From assembly GCA_944380945.1 (NCBI GenBank), contig CALWJG010000090.1, forward strand, positions 1 through 6,557: a stretch of 6,557 nt of DNA, given 5' to 3'. Below the pieces are notes generated by a model. The model had not been told where the DNA came from. It ran no database searches and was given only the letters and a program-made list of their open reading frames with translations. Shown piece by piece: positions 1 to 5,180 of the stretch (positions are counted from its first letter, which is position 1; every line of letters starts with the position of its first letter). This stretch comes from an uncultured Agathobaculum sp. Lineage in GTDB: Bacteria > Bacillota > Clostridia > Oscillospirales > Butyricicoccaceae. Made by a program: the position numbers and the translations under genes.

Positions 1-30
1 TTTCCGCGCGGCCTTCATCCCCGGACAGCC

Positions 31-73
31 AAACAGGCGGACGCCCCACACAGGGAGCGTCCGCCTGTTTTTT
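31..73 (+). terminator. Rho-independent terminator, plus-oriented
   Basis: A perfect 14-bp stem (31-44 with 57-70) closes a 12-nt loop and runs into six T residues (68-73) on the plus strand. The T tract points to a plus-strand gene lying left of the window, convergent with the membrane protein gene that ends at 87. On the minus strand the stem is followed by only TTT, so it may also stop that gene, but less efficiently. Bases 1-30 are too short to assign. Confidence 0.85.
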
Positions 74-86
74 CGCTTTGCACCGT

Positions 87-1160
87 CTATTTGAAAATTT
101 TGAGCGTGCCCTGCTCGCTCAGGTAGCGCAGCAGCGACAGGCCGATCGGGAAGCCGAACAGGCCGACCGCACCGAACAGCTGCGCGCCCACGAACAGGCT
201 GGCGAGCGTCGCCACCGGATGCAGGCCGAGCTGGCTGCCCACGATCTTGGGCTCGATGATGTTGCGGATGATCGTGACCACGATATACACGGCGAACAGC
301 GCGATCGCCAGCTTGTATTCGCCCTGAATGGCCGTGATCACCGCCCAGGGGATCATGATGCCGCCCGTGCCGAGCACCGGCAGGATGTCGAACACCGCGA
401 TCAGCAGCGCGATCATCACCGCGTTTTCGATCCCGATGATGCTCAGGCCGATGGACAGCTCGACAAAGGTGATCGACATGATGATCGCATACGAGCGGAT
501 GCACACGAACAGCGTGCCGGTCACATAGTCCTTGATCTCCCAGAAGATCGTCCGGCCGTTCTCGCTCAGCTGCCGGACGAAGAACGACGCGATGCGGTCG
601 TAATCCAGCGCGATGAAAAAGGTGGAGATGATCATCATCAGCAGCTTGACGAACAGGCCCGGCAGCGAACCCGCCATGCTGGACAGCGCCGTGATCGCGC
701 GGCCGGACAGGCTGGATACGATCTGCCCCAGCGAATTGACGAACTCGCCCCACAGGTTTTCCAGCGAGGCGACGAGCGCCTCGTCCATGCTGAGCACGGA
801 CTGCTCGATGCCGTCAAAAATATTCATCAGCACCGGCTCGACCCGGAAGGTGTAGAACGACGGCAGGCGCTGCAGGAAGTCGCCCGCCGCGGTGAAGGCC
901 TTGATGCTCAGCAGCACGATCAGCAGGCCGATCGTACAGTAGAACACGAGCACCATGAGGATCGCGACCAGCTTGCGGTTGGCCTTCAGCCGGGTCGATA
1001 CAAACCGGATCGGCCGCTTGAGCAGGTAGGCGATCGCAAAGCCGATCAGGAAGGGCGCCAGCAGCGGCACCGCGTACTTGAGCAGCACGAACACGATCAC
1101 CACCATCAGGCCGAAGTACAGCACATTGATGATGAAGCTTCTTTTTTTGTCCAAATTCAT
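87..1160 (-). CDS. AI-2E family transporter / YtvI-like integral membrane protein
   Basis: This 357-residue protein belongs to the AI-2E exporter/permease family (UPF0118), judged by its helix pattern and C-terminal signature. Hydrophobic segments lie near residues 9-27, 29-47, 64-86, 165-185, 215-242, 246-262, 266-280, 283-299 and 312-345. Family motifs are DILPVLGTG (258-266) and EPKIVG (303-308), followed by a long glycine-rich membrane stretch. The large polar loop at about 90-160 is typical. Members export small molecules or, in Bacillus, include the sporulation membrane protein YtvI; the clostridial type here resembles YtvI, but the substrate cannot be read from sequence. The ATG at 1160 was chosen over a GTG at 1178 because GGAG (1169-1172) sits 8 nt before it. 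It is preceded by a structured leader with its own consensus promoter. Confidence 0.9.
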   Translation of the reverse strand: MNLDKKRSFIINVLYFGLMVVIVFVLLKYAVPLLAPFLIGFAIAYLLKRPIRFVSTRLKANRKLVAILMVLVFYCTIGLLIVLLSIKAFTAAGDFLQRLPSFYTFRVEPVLMNIFDGIEQSVLSMDEALVASLENLWGEFVNSLGQIVSSLSGRAITALSSMAGSLPGLFVKLLMMIISTFFIALDYDRIASFFVRQLSENGRTIFWEIKDYVTGTLFVCIRSYAIIMSITFVELSIGLSIIGIENAVMIALLIAVFDILPVLGTGGIMIPWAVITAIQGEYKLAIALFAVYIVVTIIRNIIEPKIVGSQLGLHPVATLASLFVGAQLFGAVGLFGFPIGLSLLRYLSEQGTLKIFK

Positions 1161-1184
1161 TGTTTTGTCTCCGCACACGCCTGC

Positions 1185-1247
1185 AAAAAATCACAAAAGG
1201 ACATCACCCATGCGCGCCTCCGATGCCGGAGGGACACGGGCATGTCC
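1185..1247 (-). terminator. Terminator-like hairpin ahead of the AI-2E gene
   Basis: The stem runs from GGACATGCCC (1247-1238) to GGGTGATGTCC (1209-1199), with an inner CCTCCG/CGGAGG hairpin. The RNA then reads UUUUGUGAUUUUUU (1198-1185). The U tract is interrupted, so efficiency is uncertain. It lies 25 nt before the ATG of the downstream gene, where an attenuator would be expected. Confidence 0.55.
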
Positions 1248-1249
1248 TG

Positions 1250-1303
1250 TCACTCAATGATGCACTTGTTCCGGGCAGCCGGGTCGGCGCAGTCAAATTG
1301 CAT
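1250..1303 (-). CDS. Possible 17-residue leader peptide
   Basis: An ATG at 1303 opens a short frame, MQFDCADPAARNKCIIE, ending in TGA at 1250-1252. The stop lies 2 nt before the first base of the terminator-like stem at 1247, so a terminating ribosome would cover its 5' arm. The purine-rich AGGAAAGGAA (1325-1316) lies about 13 nt upstream, which is long for a ribosome binding site, and the AUG is inside a predicted stem. No run of a single amino acid points to an amino-acid attenuator. It could equally be a chance frame. Confidence 0.25.
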   Translation of the reverse strand: MQFDCADPAARNKCIIE

Positions 1304-1341
1304 GGCGCGGTGCGGTTCCTTTCCTACCAGTCAGTATGATT

Positions 1342-1390
1342 CGCTTATCATTATAAGCGGTGCGCCCTGCACTGTCAACCGCGCAGGGCG
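1342..1390. promoter_or_regulatory. Two inverted repeats over the promoter (operator candidates)
   Basis: CGCTTAT (1342-1348) and ATAAGCG (1353-1359) form a 7-bp dyad over the -10 element. CGCCCTGC (1363-1370) and GCAGGGCG (1383-1390) form an 8-bp dyad that brackets the -35 element. Placement over both promoter boxes suggests repressor sites. The binding protein is unknown, and part of the first dyad comes from the TATAAT sequence itself. Confidence 0.4.
1350..1378 (-). promoter_or_regulatory. Perfect sigma-A consensus promoter
   Basis: Read on the minus strand, the sequence has TTGACA (1378-1373), a 17-nt spacer, then TATAAT (1355-1350), an exact match to the housekeeping consensus. Transcription would start near 1343 and run into the structured leader and then the AI-2E-type gene. 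Inverted repeats cover both promoter elements. Confidence 0.9.
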
Positions 1391-1446
1391 ATATTTCACA
1401 CTTCTGTAATATTCCGCGCTGTTTTTTGCCTGTTTCCTGCGCCGTG

Positions 1447-1548
1447 TCAGCGCCAGCGGTATTTGCCGCGCTCGATCGGGCCGAACAGCGTCTCCCACAG
1501 CTTTTTGAGCAGGGCCCGCAGCCCGCTGCCAAAATGCTTTTGCGTCAT
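1447..1548 (-). CDS. Possible 33-residue cationic amphipathic small protein
   Basis: An ATG at 1548 has a strong GGGGGAG ribosome binding site 6 nt upstream and encodes 33 residues ending at 1447. Residues 10-22 (LRALLKKLWETLF) place hydrophobic side chains at 10, 13, 14, 17, 18, 21 and 22, the pattern of an amphipathic helix. The rest is rich in Lys and Arg, ending KYRWR. Such peptides often lie flat on membranes, as does the spore peptide SpoVM, but no homology is claimed. A -10-like TAAAAT lies about 45 nt upstream without a clear -35, so transcription may depend on read-through from rmuC. I do not recognise the family. The ribosome site and helix pattern are the only support. Confidence 0.45.
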   Translation of the reverse strand: MTQKHFGSGLRALLKKLWETLFGPIERGKYRWR

Positions 1549-1653
1549 GCCTTGCTCCCCCCTGTCGTTTTCTATCCTGACTGCTCTTATTTTACCGCAT
1601 TCCGCCGCAGTTTTCCTGCACAAAATTATGAAATATTTCTTAAGAATTTGTGA

Positions 1654-1678
1654 AGGGGCCGCCGGTTTGGCAGCCCCT
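1654..1678 (-). terminator. Probable weak terminator after rmuC
   Basis: A 10-bp stem, AGGGGCTGCC with GGCGGCCCCT on the minus strand, closes the loop AAACC and begins 15 nt beyond the rmuC stop. The following UUCACAAAUUCUU is a poor U tract, so partial read-through toward the 33-codon ORF is plausible. Confidence 0.5.
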
Positions 1679-1693
1679 CGCCTCTGTTCCGCT

Positions 1694-2974
1694 TTATTCC
1701 GTTTCCTCGTCCGCGTCCTGCGCGCCGTCCGCGCCAAAGCCCAGCACGGCCTGACTTTCGGCTTCGCTCAGCTCGGTCACGCCCTTGAGCCTGCGCCGGA
1801 TGGCGCGCGTGCGCGTGCCGACCAGCTTGTCCAGCTCGCGGCTGGCCTGATCGAGACGGGTCTGGGTCTGGGTCAGGCAGGCCTCGAACTTGTCAAACTC
1901 GGTCTTGACCGCGCCCAGCACGCTCCACACCTCGCCCGAGCGCTTCTGGATGGCGATGGTGCGGAAGGACATCTGGAGGCTGTTCAGCAGCGCCGCCATG
2001 GTGCTGGGGCCTGCGATGTTAACATGGTATTCGCGCTGGAGCACCTCGACCAGCCCGCGGCTGACCACCTCGGCATACAGCCCCTCAAACGGCAGGAACA
2101 GGATGCCGAAATCCGTGGTATAGGGCGGCTCCAGATACTTGTCGCGGATGTCCTTGGCCTCAGCCTTGAGCGTGGCAATCAGCTGCTTGGCGCAGGCGTC
2201 GATCTGCTCGCGCGAGCCGGCTTCATAGGCGTCGCGCAGCGCGCCGTAGGTGTCGCCCGGGAACTTGGAGTCGATCGGCAGCCAGACATGCCCGCCGTCC
2301 TCGACCGGCAGCTTGACCGCATATTCGACCACATTGCGGCTGCCCGGCCGCGTGGCGACATTGGTCTCATACTGCTCGGGCGCGAGGATATCCTCCAGAA
2401 TCGCGCCCAGCTGGATCTCGCCCACGATGCCGCGGGTCTTGACGTTGGTGAGCACCTTTTTCAGATCGCCCACGCCCTGCGCGAGCGTCTGCATCTCGCC
2501 CAGGCCCTTGTAGACCTGCTCGAGCCGCTCGTTGACCAGCCGGAAGGATTCGTTCATGCGGTCGGACAGGGTCTTCTGCAGCTTTTCGTCCACGATCTTG
2601 CGCATATCGTCCAGCTTGCGGTTGTTGTCCTCCTGCATGGCGCGCAGGTTTTTATCCACCGTCGTGCGGATGTTCTCGAGGTTCTGCGTGGTCTCGGCGG
2701 TGAATCCGTGCAGGCGGCGCTCAAACTGGCCGAGCTGATCGGTCACGCCGCCCATCTTGTCGGTCAGGCTTTTGTCCATGACTGCCAGCTGCTGCCGCTG
2801 GGCCTCACGCCCCTCGGTGAGGTTCTGGCTGACGAGCGCGCCGAGCGCAGTGATCGTACCGCCCATATCGCTTTCCTCGCGCGGCGGCTGCGCGGGCCTG
2901 CGCACGAGCAGCACCACGACCAGCACGAGCAGCACCACGACCAGCGCCAGTGTGATGACCGGAATGTATTGCAT
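1694..2974 (-). CDS. rmuC: DNA recombination protein RmuC
   Basis: This 426-residue protein matches the RmuC family, which is linked to limiting inverted-repeat recombination and carries a nuclease-like core. One N-terminal membrane helix (about residues 4-24) is followed by the basic RRP. A long coiled coil (about 45-175) leads into the conserved RmuC domain (about 178-385), with IDSKFPGD at 234-241, FGILFLPFEGLYAEV at 289-303 and the AGPSTMAALL block at 321-330. The tail is acidic. The length fits the family. The start is supported by AAAGGA placed 6 nt before the ATG. It follows the alarmone synthetase gene after only 24 nt, so the two are probably co-transcribed. The biochemical activity is poorly defined for the family as a whole. 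Confidence 0.95.
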   Translation of the reverse strand: MQYIPVITLALVVVLLVLVVVLLVRRPAQPPREESDMGGTITALGALVSQNLTEGREAQRQQLAVMDKSLTDKMGGVTDQLGQFERRLHGFTAETTQNLENIRTTVDKNLRAMQEDNNRKLDDMRKIVDEKLQKTLSDRMNESFRLVNERLEQVYKGLGEMQTLAQGVGDLKKVLTNVKTRGIVGEIQLGAILEDILAPEQYETNVATRPGSRNVVEYAVKLPVEDGGHVWLPIDSKFPGDTYGALRDAYEAGSREQIDACAKQLIATLKAEAKDIRDKYLEPPYTTDFGILFLPFEGLYAEVVSRGLVEVLQREYHVNIAGPSTMAALLNSLQMSFRTIAIQKRSGEVWSVLGAVKTEFDKFEACLTQTQTRLDQASRELDKLVGTRTRAIRRRLKGVTELSEAESQAVLGFGADGAQDADEETE

Positions 2975-2998
2975 GGTTTATCCTTTCCCCCTTCCCGC

Positions 2999-3664
2999 TT
3001 ACAGCGCTTCCAGTTCCTTTGCGATGCGCTGCATCTCCTCGTCCGTGGCGGCGATCACGTCCGCGCACGCCTTGAGGTCGTCCGAAATGTGCGGCGGGAC
3101 TTCCACATCCGCCTTGTAGCGCAGCTGGTGCTCCAGACTCGCCCAGAAGTCCATCGCGATCGTGCGCAGCTGCAGCTCGATGCGCACCGGCTTGGTGGAC
3201 TCGGACAGGAAGATCGGCACCTCCAAAATCAGGTGCAGGCTGCGGTAGCCGTTGGGCTTGGGGTTTTTGATGTAGTCCTTTTTCTCGATCAGTGTCAGGT
3301 CGTCCTGCCGGATGAGCATATCGGCCACGGTGTAGATATCCTCGATGAACGGACAGATCACGCGGATGCCGCCGATGTCGTTTAGGTTTTCCATCATGGA
3401 CTGGAGCGAAATCGGATAGCCGCGCCGCTTGAGCTTGCCGATGATGCTGCGCGGGGTCTTGATGCGGCTTTTGATCGAGTCGATCGGGCTGGCCTTGCCC
3501 GAAATGCGCGATTCGTCGCTTAAGATGTCCAGCTTGGTCTTGATCTCGCGGATGCCCGCCTCGTACAGCAGCATGACCTGCTGCAGCTGCATCGCGGATT
3601 CGATCAGCTGCTCCTCATCGTGCTCGGACAGGCGGTCGATCTCAAAAAAATCAGCAAAATCCAT
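2999..3664 (-). CDS. Small alarmone synthetase (GTP pyrophosphokinase, YwaC/RelP-like)
   Basis: This 221-residue cytoplasmic enzyme should transfer pyrophosphate from ATP to GDP or GTP, making (p)ppGpp. It carries only the RelA/SpoT synthetase domain (about residues 55-185), without the HD hydrolase, TGS or ACT domains of long Rel proteins. Visible motifs are SRIKTPRSI (66-74), DIGGIRV (96-102, with the metal-binding Asp96), NGYRSLH (138-144, with the Tyr that stacks on guanine) and ELQLRTIAMDFWASLEH (163-179, with catalytic Glu163). From memory, KDYIKNPKPNGYRSLHLI (129-146) is closer to Bacillus YwaC (SasA/RelP) than to YjbM (RelQ); an alignment would settle this. GGAGG lies 7 nt before the ATG. 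It has its own promoter and is first gene of an operon with rmuC. Confidence 0.93.
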   Translation of the reverse strand: MDFADFFEIDRLSEHDEEQLIESAMQLQQVMLLYEAGIREIKTKLDILSDESRISGKASPIDSIKSRIKTPRSIIGKLKRRGYPISLQSMMENLNDIGGIRVICPFIEDIYTVADMLIRQDDLTLIEKKDYIKNPKPNGYRSLHLILEVPIFLSESTKPVRIELQLRTIAMDFWASLEHQLRYKADVEVPPHISDDLKACADVIAATDEEMQRIAKELEAL

Positions 3665-3703
3665 TTTATTTCCTCCGTAAGATGCGGTTCTGTTCCGGCT
3701 CCC

Positions 3704-3732
3704 ATTATAGCATAAAAAAGCCGCCCGGGCAA
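3704..3732 (-). promoter_or_regulatory. Promoter of the alarmone synthetase-rmuC operon
   Basis: On the minus strand TTGCCC (3732-3727) and TATAAT (3709-3704) are 17 nt apart, and TG one base before TATAAT makes an extended -10. The weak -35 lies inside the loop and 3' arm of the upstream terminator. The start would be near 3697, giving a leader of about 33 nt. Confidence 0.75.
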
Positions 3733-3742
3733 TGCGGGCGGC
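3714..3742 (-). terminator. Rho-independent terminator of the XRE-membrane protein operon
   Basis: GCCGCCCG and CGGGCGGC (3742-3735 with 3727-3720) form a perfect 8-bp GC stem with a 7-nt loop, followed by six U residues (3719-3714). It lies 25 nt beyond the stop of the membrane protein gene and overlaps the next promoter. Confidence 0.9.
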
Positions 3743-3766
3743 GCGGCTGCCGTTGTGCGGACAGGC

Positions 3767-4192
3767 TCAGAGCTTTTTGTCGTAATACAGCAGCGTAAAG
3801 AATTCGGTGAGCAGCATAATGGTAAACATCAGCCCGAACGCCACCAGCATGCCGCCGAATACCTCCTTCGCGGGGGAAGGCGCACACAGCAGTCCTATGA
3901 GGCCAACCAGAACAAACACATAGCAGACCATCTCTGCAATGCCGAGCGCACGGCTTTTCGCGCGCCACTCGACCAGCTTGTTACGCTCGTCGAGTTCCGC
4001 AATCTTATCCTCGCGCGACATGTCCCGCGACAGGCTGCGCAGCAGAAGGCCGATCCCCAGAAACAGGCAAAACGCCAGAAGGACCGTCCCTTTCACGTCA
4101 AATCCTTTCCAAATGCTGGTGAGCAGCATGAGTACGCCGAGTATGGTCATGCCCAGCCCGTACCGGAAGTTCTTTTTGTTATAGATCTTCAT
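3767..4192 (-). CDS. Four-helix membrane protein paired with an XRE regulator
   Basis: This 141-residue protein has two helical hairpins: hydrophobic segments at about residues 11-28, 35-54, 85-103 and 110-136. Between them lies a charged cytosolic-type linker (55-82) containing SREDKIAELDERNKLVEWRA. Small membrane proteins of this layout with a DERN-type linker commonly sit next to compact XRE regulators in Firmicutes; some are grouped as DUF2178-like, but I cannot confirm the family. The start has GGAGGAGGA 8 nt upstream. Its first 14 nt overlap the end of the regulator gene, so translation is probably coupled. It shares the regulator's promoter and ends before a strong terminator. Function is unknown. 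Confidence 0.8.
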   Translation of the reverse strand: MKIYNKKNFRYGLGMTILGVLMLLTSIWKGFDVKGTVLLAFCLFLGIGLLLRSLSRDMSREDKIAELDERNKLVEWRAKSRALGIAEMVCYVFVLVGLIGLLCAPSPAKEVFGGMLVAFGLMFTIMLLTEFFTLLYYDKKL

Positions 4193-4409
4193 ACTTCTTG
4201 TCCTCCTCCGCCTTGTTTTCCGCGAGGCAATATAAATCCTCTATCGTGGTGCCGAACAGCTCGGCGATCCGGTAGGCCAGCAGCAGCGAGGGGTTATACT
4301 GCCCCTTTTCCAGCGAGATGATCGTGCGCGAGGAAACGTGCACCTGCTCGGCCAGCTGCTGCTGCGTCAGCCCGGCCGCAGTGCGCAGCTCCCTGACCCT
4401 GTTTTTCAA
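4179..4409 (-). CDS. Small XRE/Cro-C1-type transcriptional regulator
   Basis: This 76-residue protein is almost entirely one helix-turn-helix domain (about residues 1-65) with a short acidic tail. The recognition unit LTQQQLAEQVHVSSRTI (14-30), followed by SLEKG and NPSL, is the classic XRE pattern. I prefer the TTG start at 4409, giving MKNRVRELR, because AAAGGGGG lies 6 nt upstream. A GTG at 4442 would add 11 residues, but it lacks a ribosome site and falls inside the inverted repeat. The gene has a consensus promoter and an adjacent dyad operator, so it probably represses itself and the downstream membrane protein gene, whose start it overlaps. The regulated signal is unknown. Confidence 0.88.
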   Translation of the reverse strand: MKNRVRELRTAAGLTQQQLAEQVHVSSRTIISLEKGQYNPSLLLAYRIAELFGTTIEDLYCLAENKAEEDKKYEDL

Positions 4410-4436
4410 ACCGCCGCCCCCTTTCTCCGAAGCGCG

Positions 4437-4464
4437 CTTCACATGAAGTTTGCTTCATGTGAAG
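4437..4464. promoter_or_regulatory. Perfect 12-bp inverted repeat, probable XRE operator
   Basis: CTTCACATGAAG (4437-4448) and CTTCATGTGAAG (4453-4464) are exact reverse complements separated by TTTG. Each arm is itself a dyad of the form CTTCA-nn-TGAAG, with centres 16 bp apart. A third imperfect dyad, TGAA-n6-TTCA, lies at 4460-4473. The block starts just after the predicted transcription start, a good place for repression. In RNA it would form a 12-bp hairpin with a CAAA loop. Confidence 0.7.
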
Positions 4465-4474
4465 TATATTTCAT

Positions 4475-4502
4475 ATTATACACAGCATCCAGCGTTTGTC
4501 AA
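4475..4502 (-). promoter_or_regulatory. Consensus promoter of the XRE operon
   Basis: On the minus strand TTGACA (4502-4497) and TATAAT (4480-4475) are both exact, with a 16-nt spacer. Transcription would start near 4468, directly ahead of the inverted repeat. Confidence 0.88.
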
Positions 4503-4573
4503 CCGTTTTCCTGCAAAAACAGCAGGCGGCAAATGACACAAAAATCAAGTCCCCAATTTGTATATTCCGCCTA

Positions 4574-4602
4574 TTGCGAACCGGCTGATATTGTCCTATA
4601 AC
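4574..4602 (+). promoter_or_regulatory. Promoter of the 84-codon plus-strand gene
   Basis: TTGCGA (4574-4579) and TATAAC (4597-4602) are spaced by 17 nt, matching the consensus at four and five of six positions. It diverges from the XRE promoter, with about 70 nt between the two -35 boxes. Confidence 0.55.
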
Positions 4603-4629
4603 GGAATTACAACAAAGGAGGAATACCAA

Positions 4630-4884
4630 ATGCTTGATTCTTTTGCCGCGCTGCAAACGGCCCGGAACGAGCTCGTCGCCGATATGGAGCGTTCCATCGA
4701 CCTGACCAGACAAAACTGGATAGAGGAGGACGACATGCCGGATAGCGATTGGACCGTTGACGCCGCCATCGAGGATATCAAACGTGACTTCGAGTCCCAG
4801 TGGGAAATGGTCCTGCTCAGAGCCCGGAGCGACGGCTGTCCGCAGGCGGATATCAATCAGGCCGAGCGCGAGCTCGGTTTCTGA
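4630..4884 (+). CDS. Hypothetical acidic protein (84 residues)
   Basis: I do not recognise this protein. It is 84 residues, acidic, free of signal peptide and membrane helices, and probably mostly helical. Two helical stretches (about residues 3-29 and 43-65) flank the acidic segment EEDDMPDSDW (32-41). The C-terminal part, DINQAERELGF, looks like a short final helix. AAAGGAGGA sits 7 nt before the ATG at 4630; an earlier TTG at 4558 lacks a ribosome site and lies upstream of the likely promoter. It is the only plus-strand gene here, divergent from the XRE operon and convergent with the phage endolysin, sharing a terminator with it. That position fits a prophage cargo gene or a host gene at the prophage edge. 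Confidence 0.75.
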   Translation: MLDSFAALQTARNELVADMERSIDLTRQNWIEEDDMPDSDWTVDAAIEDIKRDFESQWEMVLLRARSDGCPQADINQAERELGF

Positions 4885-4909
4885 GCGGGATATGCCCCAT
4901 ACAAAACAT

Positions 4910-4940
4910 AAAAAAGCCGAGGGTGACCTCGGCTTTCTTT
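4910..4940. terminator. Bidirectional terminator between convergent genes
   Basis: GCCGAGG (4916-4922) and CCTCGGC (4927-4933) close the loop GTGA, and AAA/TTT pairs extend the stem. TTTCTTT follows on the plus strand, and six or more U residues follow on the minus strand. It can end both the 84-codon gene and the lysis operon. Confidence 0.9.
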
Positions 4941-4958
4941 GTGTCCAATTTGCACACC

Positions 4959-5180
4959 TTATCCCCTCGCCGCGCGGTACGCGACGATCGCGGCCTTGAG
5001 CGCCTCCTGCCGCATGTTGACGTCGTTCGGGTCGTCCGCCGTGCCGCCGTCGATCGCGCCGCAGTCCAGCATCGCGCGGACCTCCTGCTGCCAGTAGTCC
5101 GGCACGTCGTCGATGCTCTTGTACAGCGGGTTGACCTTGTCGTACATCGCCTCAAACGCTGCCTGCGCTGCCTGCGTCAT
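4959..5180 (-). CDS. Possible in-frame internal product: endolysin C-terminal domain
   Basis: Within the endolysin frame, Met200 (ATG 5180) is preceded at 7 nt by the purine run GGAGGAGGAAGG (5199-5188), as strong as any ribosome site in the window. Starting there would yield a 73-residue protein that is just the putative wall-binding domain, with the linker removed. Secondary products of this kind are known for clostridial phage endolysins such as CTP1L and CD27L. The caveat is that the run also encodes the Glu-rich linker (PEEEGE), so it could arise by chance. Confidence 0.4.
   Translation of the reverse strand: MTQAAQAAFEAMYDKVNPLYKSIDDVPDYWQQEVRAMLDCGAIDGGTADDPNDVNMRQEALKAAIVAYRAARG

Larger units (their letters stand above)
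1185..1343 (-). ncRNA. Structured leader RNA or small RNA (~160 nt)
   Basis: The transcript predicted from the consensus promoter at 1350-1378 folds into two main hairpins. The first pairs 1303-1299 and 1297-1294 with 1264-1260 and 1268-1265, nine pairs with one bulged A, and hides an AUG. The second spans 1247-1199, with 14 pairs including wobbles and one bulge, capped by a perfect 6-bp hairpin (1232-1227 with 1222-1217). It is followed by UUUU, GUGA and UUUUUU, which looks like a terminator. The first arm GGACA (1247-1243) can instead pair with UGUCC (1236-1232), giving a competing fold. It matches no riboswitch class I recognise. It may be an attenuator for the membrane protein gene, or a free small RNA. 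The start and end are inferred. Confidence 0.5.

Noticed and set aside
78..1409. 443-codon plus-strand frame opposite the AI-2E-family gene
   Set aside because: It is very rich in His, Asp, Arg and Gln with no domain, lacks a ribosome site, and mirrors a well-supported membrane protein gene.
1463..3385. Long 640-codon plus-strand open frame
   Set aside because: It lies antisense to rmuC and the alarmone synthetase, both with clear family motifs. Its His/Arg/Gln/Leu-rich content is a by-product of GC-rich third positions on the other strand.
4410..4442. GTG start at 4442 for the XRE regulator
   Set aside because: It has no ribosome site, falls within the inverted repeat, and adds a Gly-rich extension atypical for the family. 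TTG 4409 has a good site.
4558..4629. TTG start at 4558 for the plus-strand orphan gene
   Set aside because: The likely -10 and -35 elements lie inside this extension, and the ATG at 4630 has a far better ribosome site.
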